The translations under genes were made by a program, and so were the position numbers. A stretch of 64,000 nucleotides of DNA from Prorocentrum cordatum (taxonomy: Eukaryota; Sar; Dinophyceae; Prorocentrales; Prorocentraceae), in NCBI GenBank assembly GCA_963575745.1, contig CAUYUJ010000847.1, forward strand, positions 20,001-84,000. Direction: 5' to 3'. The notes beneath the pieces are model-generated. The model saw only the letters and a program-made list of their open reading frames with translations. It did no database searches and had not been told where the DNA came from. Below, piece after piece: positions 38,501 to 50,899 of this stretch (positions are counted from its first letter, which is position 1; each line of letters starts with the position of its first letter).

Positions 38501-39975
38501 CGACTATGATGGAGGTGGAGGGGGGGATTACGGATATGGAGAGGCGGCTGGAGGATCTATGCACGCAGGTCGCCTGTTCCATTGCCCGCTCACAGCCGAT
38601 GCCCTCTGGAGAGGGAGCTGCCCATGCTCTCAGAGACGAGCCACTTGCCGTCTCAAGAGGGAGGAGGGCCTTTCGAGACTCCCGACGTGCACTTATGATG
38701 TACAATGTTGGCTGGATCACGGCTCGCGACACAATAACAGAGGTTCTACGACAACACGGCAACAGGGCCTTATCTAGTTCGGGCAAACGGCTTCGTGGAG
38801 GCCCTGTGTCTGTGGGCGGACGGTCTTGGCAGTTCCCATACATTCAGTTCTTTGGGGAAAAGTGGTGGGAGTCTGTACGGGGTGATTGGGTTCAGTTCTT
38901 GGAGGTATGGAAGCAACTCCTTATACAATACAACAAAACTAAGGTCTATGATTACTTTGTGGTGTCTTGGAAGGGCTCTCCTAATGGACCTCGAGGCTCC
39001 CCTGAGGCTCGAGAGAAGGCCGATACTGAGACGGTCGACATCGCGACCAACCCTCTGCACCCCAAGTATGACCCCAAAGAGTCCGCCAAGCTTGCAATAC
39101 GTTATGCTATGATCCAGGAACGTGCGACTGTGTGGGATATATCGTCAGAGGGTTTTGCTGCTGAGTTCAAGGGCGACTCACTACTTATCTGCTCCTGGCT
39201 CCAGGGTAAATGGAGATGTGAGAATCGGGGCTACTGCAAGAGGACAGCTGCCATGATTGATTGTACCTTTGAGCTCGCTGCGTGTTTCAATCTGAGGCCT
39301 GCTGCCTTGGGACGTGAGATATGGAGACATGAATTCAGGGAGGACAATACACGAGCGGATGAATTGACGCATGAGGCCAGATATGGCCGCACATTCTACA
39401 GAACTCATTGTTATCTATATCCATTCGAAACTTATCTCGTACCGTTCGCTATCAGGGGAGGCTTTGATGGCGGGGTTGACCAGCAAGGATCAGGATGTGG
39501 TTTCTGGCTTCAGATCGGCTTAATCAATACTCAGTGCAATCCCAGTGAGATAGGCATCGCTTCCGCGAGAACCGTGGGCCCCTTCCCTGCTGGGCATGAG
39601 TTTGCTGTTTCTAGTGCCGTGCCCCTCGTTTGGAGGGATGTGGCCGAGGCCGCGTGGCTCCTCGAAGGAGCTACAGTCACAGAATGTGAATTGTCGGCAG
39701 CCGAAGCGCTGCTCAGCGCTGCCCGTGTGTTGCTGCGGGACCGGTCCTCGCCCAGCTGCACCCAGCTGGGAACGCGAGTCCAAACAAAAACCCGCACACG
39801 GGTCCCCGGGGGTAACCTGGTTGCCTCCCTCCTCGGGGGTCTGGCGGCTGGGGGCTCCCGTTTGGGGCTCTCGTCTCGAGCGGCATTGTGCCGTGCTGCT
39901 TTGTTTGGTTCTCATTACCGTACACGGCCTGTGTATCGTACGTGCTCATTGATTGTCGGCGAGCAGATTCATTGA
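35590..39975 (+). CDS. Element H ORF2: EEP endonuclease, reverse transcriptase, permuted RNase H
   Basis: 1,461 codons from the first ATG; coding probably starts upstream by continuation from ORF1. Endonuclease: CLQECEHL, AGDFNVEL (residue ~133), LDYLMVPQSW, FSDHACVY (~257). Reverse transcriptase: ACGPDGISVELLKAL, NTLAKWYLTC, motif A SCDIERAFDAV (~617), motif B RTGGTESPIAF, motif C LWADNIFLAA (~726). RNase H: FKGDSLLICSW (~1195), HEFREDNTRADELTH (~1247), RGGFDGGVDQQGSGCGFW (~1293), VTECELSAAEALL (~1367), i.e. the third, fourth, first and second catalytic motifs in that order. It has no stop before its own 3' end; the frame runs into the 5' UTR of J. Nicks and copies at the dyad target by inference. 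Confidence 0.88.
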   Translation: MKQGATADRGFACMRALLSHGCEVFCLQECEHLPSNSIHLLGWHLVYSSDRKASIALRGKSCHNIVRSWNNHARLAIVCLRHPCIFLVSAYFPNRSENRSLEVAFEMLKTIETTYRRWKEECRYTCELVIAGDFNVELAPDITCSGGTVTGGAVQILDGRGYGNDTEDRRWEEDMWRSQLQEWLCRMRLLAVNSLGSPYSRQPTFVHRANNARRKSGAKTIAPKVLDYLMVPQSWEGDLVECRTDWIPETPTTNFSDHACVYAEFQMQNPQVTKYQGPPSHHTSHKEFQSYREEAQFQVLADVQIPTVPPQRIAGTIAGHALPLLTVRAPRYSRGLPPSRTPQHAELEVQLREARARKDRALARDLRRRIRPLAREYRRRKVEWEALPSRKGRRTRVTELRVTDTGGGDMGPTTMMTEDRELWAEEVERYAVQSMTCDDSRARNRELVSTLRRHASQLTASSDNTLTITYSTILQARSRLRTGRACGPDGISVELLKALSWRSVRSIGKVFSDIFNGLRPTPREWQEVYLTLMPKTSKLETLRQTRNLLVGNTLAKWYLTCVTILLERCVEPFMSDMAVYGFTSGRRCWEISSAMKCIAQHASTWGRDQTAWLLSCDIERAFDAVTLPTVSRAMTALGISARLQYALLEPLSSTACTVLFEGVTIPNVQWDRSLRTGGTESPIAFTIVTIAMWRDVIARLDQRGVGVEMPCHDDHCRYARWNHALWADNIFLAAKSASEAQVAAAAFTTALRDWGMEWKEESLEMMVCGTQYTDTVTVQIGSRIVPFKHVESLNVLGYQIPRSFTAIHTDVQERVQQARRAFFAQVQYFTCRALPLVKKFRRYQSTVQSRLLYAAEAITIDSECVRVIHAFEGMCLLRMSGRRKPGDVGWEVWRPAALTRVRTIFCDGGFPSAVQMLCWKSWGMMRSTRQYLLSLEGDRTARTEVEVEGSTTQRAKRVRFAERRGEDVPAATMMEVEGGITDMERRLEDLCTQVACSIARSQPMPSGEGAAHALRDEPLAVSRGRRAFRDSRRALMMYNVGWITARDTITEVLRQHGNRALSSSGKRLRGGPVSVGGRSWQFPYIQFFGEKWWESVRGDWVQFLEVWKQLLIQYNKTKVYDYFVVSWKGSPNGPRGSPEAREKADTETVDIATNPLHPKYDPKESAKLAIRYAMIQERATVWDISSEGFAAEFKGDSLLICSWLQGKWRCENRGYCKRTAAMIDCTFELAACFNLRPAALGREIWRHEFREDNTRADELTHEARYGRTFYRTHCYLYPFETYLVPFAIRGGFDGGVDQQGSGCGFWLQIGLINTQCNPSEIGIASARTVGPFPAGHEFAVSSAVPLVWRDVAEAAWLLEGATVTECELSAAEALLSAARVLLRDRSSPSCTQLGTRVQTKTRTRVPGGNLVASLLGGLAAGGSRLGLSSRAALCRAALFGSHYRTRPVYRTCSLIVGEQIH
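39881..39893 (+). promoter_or_regulatory. 5' UTR hairpin CGGCA-TTG-TGCCG (element J)
   Basis: Same loop and position as in C and G but the stem carries swapped base pairs (CGGCA/TGCCG in place of CCGCA/TGCGG). Confidence 0.6.
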
Positions 39976-40385
39976 TTGTCAGAGTGCACGCTCCATTGAT
40001 TGTCAGAGTGCACGCTTCATTGATTGACGGTGTGCACGTTCATTGATTGTCGGAGTACACATCATTGATTGTCGGAGTTTGCATTCATTGTGGTCGGAGT
40101 ACACATTCATTGTCTGTCGGAGTACATCTTCATTGAGAGGCTGCACTTCGTATTCTTTCAGTGTTTGTTGGAGTACACACTTCATTGACTGTTGCAGTAC
40201 ACGCTTCATTGGTTGTCGGAGTACGCATTCATTGATTGTGGGAGTACATACTCATTGATTGTCTGAGTACACTTCATTGACGGTGGGAGTACACATCCAT
40301 TGACTGTCGGAGTACACTTTCATTGACTGTTTGGAGTTCGTATTTATTGATTGTCAGAGTACGCGTTTCATTGCCTGTTTCAGTG
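39955..40385 (+). repeat. Element J 5' UTR minisatellite
   Basis: About 14 degenerate copies of a 25-35 base unit 'cattgattgtcggagtacacatt'-like (core CATTGATTGTCGGAGTACAC), tandem just ahead of ORF1. May act as promoter monomers, as in some LINEs; this is a guess. Confidence 0.75.
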
Positions 40386-40493
40386 TACACGTCCAGCACG
40401 GCGTGGGGGTCACAACCCAGCCCATCGTGGGAAAGTCGGAGGCTGCCTCCGAGTGTTGAGTCGAGTGATTTCGGTTACCCACCATCAGTTGCA

Positions 40494-41528
40494 ATGGCGG
40501 GGTCGAGTGATGTGGCGATGGCAGAGACTGAGACTGAACGTAAACGGATGAGGGAGGAGGAGCAGTCGGGATCAGCAAATCTGTTGAGTGAGCTTCAGAG
40601 AATGATGGCACAACAAACGCAGAGTTTGACTGCGGCCGTTCTCGCAGCAGTTGACGGGAAAATCGAGACGGTCAAAACGGCAATTACAGCGGTTGACAGT
40701 AAGGTGGATGCCGTCCAAAAATCTTCCACTCAGGATATGCAGGCTCTCTCACGTTGGCAAGCTGATCTGGAAACTAAGTTTCTGAATCATATTGTGGGCA
40801 GCGACGGGGCGGCATCAGAGACGCCCACAAGAGCGCCAGCGGCTTCAAACCAGGGGTCAGGCATAGCTCCAGGGCGTTTCAACTTTCAGTGGGAGCCAAG
40901 TTTTGTTGAGTGCAAGGGGTGGGTCACTGATTGGAACAACCGTGGGTTGAGATCCCGTCAGATGATGGCCCAGGATGTCCTGACGACCCTGCTCAACTCA
41001 ATTAAACGACGCATCATCCAGTCTGGAGAGTGGTGCAATTGTATTGACGAGGAGGCGACGACGATCGCAAACTTGGGTAGGGAGTACTTCGGATATGGGC
41101 GTTTGAGAATCTATTTCAAGAAAGGTACCCCAGGACAGAAGTTGTGGGCACTTAGACGGTCACTGTTATCTAATCTAGCCCTTGCGAGTGATGATATCAA
41201 TAGATTCCCGTGGCCCGAGGCGGCCAATATTCGGGTGTCTGTGGAGGTCGCCCCATGGAAGACTGTGCATGTTCAAGCTTCAGGCAAGTGTCATGCTGTA
41301 TGGGCTCAGGTGTGCAGGAACGGAACCATCATACGTTCAGAGCTGGGCAGTGGTCTGGGAAAAACATATGCGTGGGCGCGTGCATCCAGTGAGGCGCACA
41401 ATGCAGGTCAGATTGTCATGATATTTCAGCCAGGGCCACATGCGCAGGAGGGATGGACGATTCGAATTAAATCATATGAGCCGAATTTGGACATGGCAGG
41501 CCTCAAGGCGCGACTATCAGCGCCGTGA
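40494..41528 (+). CDS. Element J ORF1
   Basis: 344 residues from ATG 40,494 (MAGSSDVAMAETETERKRM); the equivalent start in K is MAAAADIKTSEVETDNERKR, which supports it. A predicted coiled coil (LLSELQRMMAQQTQSL through LETKFLNHI) is followed by the conserved domain: PSFVECKGWVTDWNNRG, FGYGRLRIYFKKGTPGQKLW, SVEVAPWKTVHVQASGKCHA and a C-terminal EGWTIRIKSYEPNLDM. Shorter than A and H ORF1 because the N-terminal low-complexity part is small. Stop context TGA-CGA. Confidence 0.8.
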   Translation: MAGSSDVAMAETETERKRMREEEQSGSANLLSELQRMMAQQTQSLTAAVLAAVDGKIETVKTAITAVDSKVDAVQKSSTQDMQALSRWQADLETKFLNHIVGSDGAASETPTRAPAASNQGSGIAPGRFNFQWEPSFVECKGWVTDWNNRGLRSRQMMAQDVLTTLLNSIKRRIIQSGEWCNCIDEEATTIANLGREYFGYGRLRIYFKKGTPGQKLWALRRSLLSNLALASDDINRFPWPEAANIRVSVEVAPWKTVHVQASGKCHAVWAQVCRNGTIIRSELGSGLGKTYAWARASSEAHNAGQIVMIFQPGPHAQEGWTIRIKSYEPNLDMAGLKARLSAP

Positions 41529-41540
41529 CGACGAGAGGTC
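41526..41540 (+). promoter_or_regulatory. ORF1/ORF2 stop junction TGA-CGA-CGA (element J)
   Basis: After TGA the same frame reads RREVRLGSWNLRRRGQ, the endonuclease start, with the first ATG only at 41,604. Confidence 0.5.
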
Positions 41541-44500
41541 CGTCTAGGCTCGTGGAACCTACGACGGAGAGGACAACTTACTATCCACACAATACTTAGT
41601 GCGATGAAAGGGGTGGATGTGACACTCCTGGGGGGACAAGGGTGTGAAAATCTTTGGGCTCATCGTTCTGAGCTGTCAGGTTCGGGTGAAGGCGCTATTC
41701 ACACGATATTTGATAGCTCCCGCAAGGTTGCCATCCTGTATAAGGATAATTGGCGGAAGCACCGCCTTGCTACGTTCAAGGGGAAAGGTTACGTTGCCAT
41801 AGGATTTACGACGGTCACGGTTGTTTCATGCTATTTGCCCAATGCTGAGGATGTGACGTTGAAGAGTGATGACATTACGAATGAGAAATTTCAGAACATT
41901 ATATATAATATGAATGAGGCCCTCGAGAAGTATTTCCACAGGTACCCTAGGAGGCCCCAGAAGGTGGTGTTGCTCACGGATGCCAATGTGGAGCTGTCGC
42001 CAGATACGAGCTGTAACGGTCTACAACTTACGGGGGGGGGATTGCTGGCATCAACTCTGGTCTACTCGGGTGGGGCTTCACGTGTGCGTTGGAGGAGGAG
42101 GGAGGCAATGAAGGAGGCGCTTCTTCAGTTCTGTGGGAGGTGGAGGATTGTGATGGCCAACACATTTGGACCCAGGAGGCCTACTTGGATCCCGTCGGGT
42201 CTTGGGGCTCCCAGTGTCTTGGACTATATTGGGTTACCCGGTGCACAGTCGGAGGTGGGGGTTAAATTCATCCAACCACTGGTGACGACGGCGCTGACTG
42301 CGGTATCGGATCATGCTCTGTTACATGCCACGTTACCATGTGCTCCGACGGGTGTGCGCAGGCAGAAGCCGAAGGCGACGAGGGCCTCCAATTTGGTCCA
42401 CTGGGCTCCAGAGGATCCTCAGGCTTACGCTCGGGAGGCGGAGATTTCTTTCACCGCATGCGGGGCAATTCCTGTCAGGTCTGCTGCCACGACGCCCGAG
42501 GAGGGCTGGGAGCTGGTCAGCCGTTCCCATCCTCGTGCGGCGCGTCAGCTTAGGACCGCGGTGGAGGAGGAGGGTAACAGCACGGACAGTACGGAGACTA
42601 TTATGGAGGACATGGAGGAGTGGGAGGAAGTGGAGGATGTGACGACACAGTGCGTTCAGGCGGTGGGATCATCCACTTGTGAAGGCGACTTCATCAATGC
42701 GGCGATTATGTCGGCGGCCAGTCTCACACCTCATGCACAGGGGCGACAGGTCGAACGTCCCAAGAAGCCAGAGGAGTTGTGGAGGATGGAGGAGGACATG
42801 AAACAGCTCAGGAGGGAGAGGAGGTGGGAGGACTGCAAACAGTTACGACGGCGGTGCCGACCTGCGAAGAGAAGGTACCAGGCTGAACTGGTCAGATTTC
42901 AATTTACCAGGGAAGGACGGAGTAAACGTACATACAATCAGGTACTGGAGGTGGTTCAGGAGGACGGTAGTATTCATAGTTCTGAGGACTTGGAGGAGTG
43001 GGAGGCGGAGATCGGACGGTTTGCTTGTGCCACTATTCAATGCGAGGAGGCTCGCAGGGCTAGTGCACAGACGTTGGGGGCGGCGAGGTGTGCAGCAGCG
43101 GCCTCGCATCGGACGCTAGACATTCGCGTGTCCCCTGTGTGCGAGCTCGTGCACGACTCAAGAGGGGTTGGGCAGCGTCGTGCGATGACGTGTCGCCCGA
43201 AATGCTCAAGTTGCTTCCTTGGGCGTGTGTGCGCCGTGTGCGTGACTTCTTGCAGCGCCTGGCCTGTCGGGAGAATCTCACGCCGCAGTGCTGGAGAAAA
43301 TTCCTTGTCACTCTGATCCCGAAGAGCCCCCGAATGACCCAACTCAAAGACACTAGAAAAATATGCCTCATACCTCTTATGTCCAAATGGTACAGCCTGT
43401 GTCTCACTATACTTGCGGAGGAAGAGTTGACAAAGCTCCGACCTCATACGTGCTTGTTCGGCTTTGCAGCAGGTAGGAAACCACGTGACATCACGGCGGT
43501 ACTAAAGAGGCTCTCACAGCACGCGTGTCTCTGGGGCAAAGGGGAATCATTATATCTTGGAAGTGCAGACGTATTACAGTGCTTCGACCATGTGACGTTG
43601 ACGTTGGCGTATAGCAGTCTGGTATCATTGGGTATCCCCATCGGGGCTCATATTTGCCCTCTTGGAGCCCATGCATGAGAACGTGTGTCAGATGTCCTTT
43701 GAAGGTGTGCGGTGGACGGATTGGGTGTCTTGGGATAGGAGTATCCGCGCGGGAGGAGTGGAGAGCCCCTTCTTGTTCAAGGCTGTCTCGGTGTATCTTT
43801 GGGAGAAGGTGGTACGGCAGTGGGAGGAGAACGACTACGGTTATGAATTGGAGACCCCCTTGAGTGGAGGTAGGAGGAGGATTGCACATGCTCTGTGGGC
43901 GGACAACTTGTATGTGTGTGCACGGTCCTTGGACGAACTTCGGGAGATGATGTCTATGCTCACGGTGCCGTTGGCTCAGGCGGGCCTGCGGTGGAAACCC
44001 TCATCGCTTGGATACCTCTTGTGTGGAGGCTGGCCTCGCTGTTCTGATACCGAGCTTCGTGTGTGGGTCCCTGAGTATGGTGAGGAGTTGGTCCTGCCAC
44101 GTCTTCGACAGATGTCGGCTCTGGGAGTGGAACTCTTTGATGACTGGAGTGAGCATCGGGATCTACTTTGTCATCTACAGCGTGCCAGGCGTGCGTGGAT
44201 GTGTGATGTGCAGTTCTATCGCTGTAGACAGTTACCTATGCGTGATCGTTTTATGCGTTACATTGCACGGGTGCAGTCCATTGTTTTGTATGCATGTGAA
44301 GGTATAACGGCGGATGAGGGAACAATTCAGAAGTTATATGCGTGGGAGGGTCAACTGCTGGCGATCATTGGTGGTCTTCGCAAGAAGGCGAGTGAGGATT
44401 GGACGGTGTATGCTCATAGGCGGCTGCGCTATGGTCGCCAACACTTTGCTAGGTACGGCTTCCAATCATTGGTCCAAAGATTTCTCAGAAAGCAGTTTGA

Positions 44501-45724
44501 CTGGGCAAAGGATGTGGCATCGTTCGCTTGTATGCATACGTGCGCACCTATGTTAGCGCGTGCGTCGGGGGAGGAGGTGCATATCAATCGGCGGCAGCGT
44601 GCGAGAATCTTCCGGGAGACGGTGCGGGGCCAACGGCAGAGGCTCTCGACCGCCCAGCCTGGTGAGGCTCCGACACCAGCACCACCTGTGTCGGATGACG
44701 TGTCAAGGCCCTTTGTTCTTTCACGTGTTGCGATGCTGCATGGATTGGGGGAGTGGACGGAGAGGAGGGGGGCTATGATTACTGCAAGTGGGAGGAGGAC
44801 GGAGATAACCAGACTAACAGGGAGGAGGTTACCTACAGGCTACAGGCCGTGGGACTTTCTATTTGTGCAGGCTGCTTGTGTGAGCTGGTGGCGCCATCTC
44901 GACTGGAGTGAACATGGTTTTCGCGAGTTTGCTACGGCCCGACTGTGCGCGGCGGGATTTTCACATATGACGGAGGGCTTTATCTTTGAGGAGGAGGGAG
45001 GCAATATACACAGAGAGGAGGAGGAGGAGGAGGAGGGCAATCAGTATACACAGGCGGCGCTTGATCGCATTGCCAGGCGCCTCGCAGCAAACTTTGAAAA
45101 TGAGGTCCGCTTCGAGCGACGAGGCGGAGTTGCGATGGAGCTGTTAGGCGACTCCATGCTGATAACCAACTGGATGAGGGGAAGGTGGAATTGCAACAAC
45201 AATATATGCCGATCGCAGGTGGGGGAGGTTTTTGATCTGTTAGACGACGCCTGTCGAATTTTAAGCTGCAGGGCCCAGCCACAGGATGTGACTTGTGGCG
45301 TCATCACTATCGTGAAGGCAACGACCGTGCCGACCGACTGACTTGGGAAATCAGACATCTACCATTACAATCGAGGTACAGAAGCATTCAACAACATATA
45401 TACAATACTGAAACATTGATCGCAATCCGTGGTGCGTACGACGGTGGCGTTAGCAGTGCAGGTGCTGGTGGAGGATGGTGGCTAGACGGTGAGTTCATCA
45501 GCGAGCAATCTGGGGAAGGGGTTAGTGATTGCCTGCACACGTTTACCCGTCCGTTGGCGGAGGAGGCTTTTGGCCCGCTTCCCGATGCGACGGTTACTCA
45601 GTGTGAGCTTGAGGCCGCTTCGAGACTTGCCCGCTCTGCTTGCAAGATACTTCAAGAGTATCACGTTTTTCAGGGTACATCCAGCCCACAGGGGATGGCT
45701 GCACCAACCCGGCCGCCCTTGTAG
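41529..45724 (+). pseudogene. Element J ORF2 (three frameshifts)
   Basis: Frame 1 to ~43,160: LGSWNLRRRG, then LLGGQGCEN where the catalytic QE of other copies should be, LTDANVELSP, LDYIGLPG, VSDHALL, and a basic region. Frame 2 (~43,130-43,640): SKWYSLCLTILAEE, motif A GSADVLQCFDHV. Frame 3 (~43,660-45,290): motif B RAGGVESPFLF, motif C LWADNLYVCA (43,893), then LLGDSMLITNWM. Frame 4 (from ~45,290): HHYREGNDRADRLTW, RGAYDGGVSSAGAGGGWW, VTQCELEAASRLA, TAG. Permuted RNase H order is kept. Nonfunctional as written. Confidence 0.8.
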
Positions 45725-45831
45725 GGCCCTGTGGTCGGACCGCAAACCGCAAAAACCCGCGCACCAGGATCGAAGGGCCTCCAGGACGAGGTCAGCCAGG
45801 CCTCATCGCTGGGGATCCCCCTCGTTTCGGG

Positions 45832-45844
45832 CTGCATTGTGCAG
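45832..45844 (+). promoter_or_regulatory. 5' UTR hairpin CTGCA-TTG-TGCAG (element K)
   Basis: Third stem variant of the C/G/J hairpin with the same TTG loop. Confidence 0.55.
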
Positions 45845-46075
45845 AAGGGTATCTTTGGTTCCACATACTGTACACGGTGTCTGCGGCTTGACACGCCGAT
45901 ATTGTATTTCTCTTGACGGAGAAAGGACATGGCAGTGATATCGTATTTATCTTAACGATCTTGTTCACTGAAGAAGGATTGCACATTGTTCATTGATATC
46001 GTAATTCTTTTGACGATATTGTATATCGAGAGGTTATGGTTGATTTGAGAAGTACTGAACGTTGCATTGAGCATC

Positions 46076-47121
46076 ACGACGTGTTGGTTCGGATTTGGTG
46101 AGCCTGCCACTGGGTGGGACACGTTCTTGAGAGAGCTCGAGAGAGATTATTGGAGAGAGTATCGTCAACTCACGTGTCGGAGGTGTGGTTGTGTGAGATA
46201 TTCACTAAGGACACACTGTTGGTGTGAACGCCGACTGGTGATTGCCAATCGTTTGAAATGGCGGCGGCAGCTGATATTAAGACGTCGGAGGTGGAGACGG
46301 ATAACGAGAGGAAGAGAGTGAGAGAGGAGGCGGAGAGCGGTGGAGGAGGGAGCTCATCGAACTTAGGGGATCTGTTTGCAGAGTTGAGAAAGTCACAGCA
46401 GATGATGCCCACGATCGTCTCGACGGCGGTGCATGATGCGGTGGAGGGAGTTCGGCAAGAATCAAAGCAGTGGATAACAAAGTGACAGCACTTGACGGTC
46501 AAGTGACATAACATGCACATATATTAACGGAACTAGAGCAGAAGGTGCAAGGTCTTCAGGGAGGATGTTCTAGTGCTGCATCGGTGTATTCGGGCCCAAC
46601 GACGACGGCGAGTTTCAAAAGGTCCGTCGAGCTACACTCGGGATTGGAATCCATCGTATCTTGAGATGAAAGGTTGGGTCCAGGATTGGGTTAACAGGGA
46701 GAGCAGGGGGAAGGATATGCTGTGCCAACCTAAAATGGATAAACTGATCACTGATTTTCGAGGCTCCCTCAAAACGCAGGTGCCGATAATAGACAACATA
46801 ATTGAGGACACACTCACTAAGGATAGCAATTCGGGGAGAGAGTAATTCGGATACGGACGGCTACGGCTGTATTTCAAGCAGGGGACCCCAGGGAAATTGT
46901 TGTGCGAGGTGCGCACTTTCTTGATGAATAATATTGCAGGCCTCAATGCACCCAGGATCGAACGGCTTCCAGGAGATGTTAAGGTTGGGGTCGAGGTAGC
47001 GCCGTGGAAGACGGAGCATGTTGCGATGTCAGGGAAGATGAGTGCGATCTGGAGACGAAAGTCACAGACAGGTACGGTGTGTCGTGGAGAGCTGGGGTGG
47101 GTGGGTGGTGGGTGGGTGGGT

Positions 47122-47164
<43 letters not shown>

Positions 47165-47209
47165 GGGGGGGGGGGGGGGGGTGGGGGGGGGGGGGGTGGG
47201 GGGGGGGGT

Positions 47210-47247
<38 letters not shown>

Positions 47248-47273
47248 GGGGGGGGGGGGGGTGGGGGGGGTGT

Positions 47274-47306
<33 letters not shown>

Positions 47307-47377
47307 GGGTGGGGGGGGGGGGTGGGGGGGGGGGGGGGGGGGGGGGGGTGGGGGGGGGGGTGGGGGGGGGGGGGGGT

Positions 47378-47420
<43 letters not shown>

Positions 47421-47594
47421 GGGGTGGGGGGGGGTGGGGGGGGCGCGCCGCGGAATCGCAACGATTTGGGCCTAGCGCGGAGATGACCCCCCTCCTGGGG
47501 CAATTGTTGCATAATATACACCAGCGAAAGGGTGGAAGTTCTATGAAGAAACGATCAAGGCGGTGGAGCCCAACATGAGCTTCCAGGATTTTAA
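46076..47594 (+). pseudogene. Element K ORF1, broken by frameshifts and a poly-G tract
   Basis: Upstream, ~46,100-46,225, GWDTFLRELERDYW and TCRRCGCVRY...HCWC match the pre-ATG region of A ORF1. ATG at 46,258 opens MAAAADIKTSEVETDNERKR. Further pieces: WNPSYLEMKGWVQDWVNR, FGYGRLRLYFKQGTPGKLL, GVEVAPWKTEHVAMSGKMSA, CRGELG, then ~345 bases of G, then GWKFYEETIKAVEPNM and TAA (47,593). Nearly collinear with J ORF1. Confidence 0.75.
47096..47443 (+). repeat. Poly-G tract (~345 bp, scattered T)
   Basis: G runs broken only by single T residues, inside ORF1 at the place where J reads SELGSGLG. Long glycine or proline frames across it are artefacts of composition. Strong G-quadruplex potential; could be a real expansion or a base-calling/assembly artefact. 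Confidence 0.9.
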
Positions 47595-47636
47595 GATAGA
47601 GGTATAATCGCATCGACAATAAGGCGCGTCCCCTTA

Positions 47637-50790
<3,154 letters not shown>

Positions 50791-50899
50791 CAAATTGATG
50801 AAAGCTACTTCAGAGAGCGATACAGAGAGCGAGGGGGAACAGGTCGCGTGTCGAAGTGGGCGGGGCTCCCAGTCAGGGGGCCGAAGACAGTGTGGAGAG

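Larger units (their letters stand above)
33774..39812 (+). mobile_element. Element H: LINE with uninterrupted ORF1 and ORF2
   Basis: About 6.0 kb. A stem GGCTCCTG / CAGGAGCT lies ~25 bases from the 5' end. ORF1 and ORF2 are both open with all motifs present, separated by TGA-CGG in the same frame. The 3' end has a strong stem (GGTCCTCGCCCAGCTG / CAGCTGGGAACGCGAGTCC, 39,741-39,780) and an AAACAAAAACCC tail. A dyad-like GGTCCCCGGGGGTAACCTGG follows before element J. Best candidate for a recently active copy. Confidence 0.87.
39824..45758 (+). mobile_element. Element J: full-length LINE, ORF2 frameshifted
   Basis: About 5.9 kb, starting after AACCTGGTTG (39,814-39,823) with CCTCCCTCCTCGGGG, matching the A/B/C/E head. 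5' minisatellite, ORF1, ORF2 in three main frames, tail GGACCGCAAACCGCAAAAACC. It is followed by CACCAGGATCG, a degraded ACCAGGTTG, and element K. Confidence 0.82.

Noticed and set aside
47096-47443. Long poly-Gly and poly-Pro frames on both strands
   Set aside because: They are produced by the poly-G tract with occasional T.
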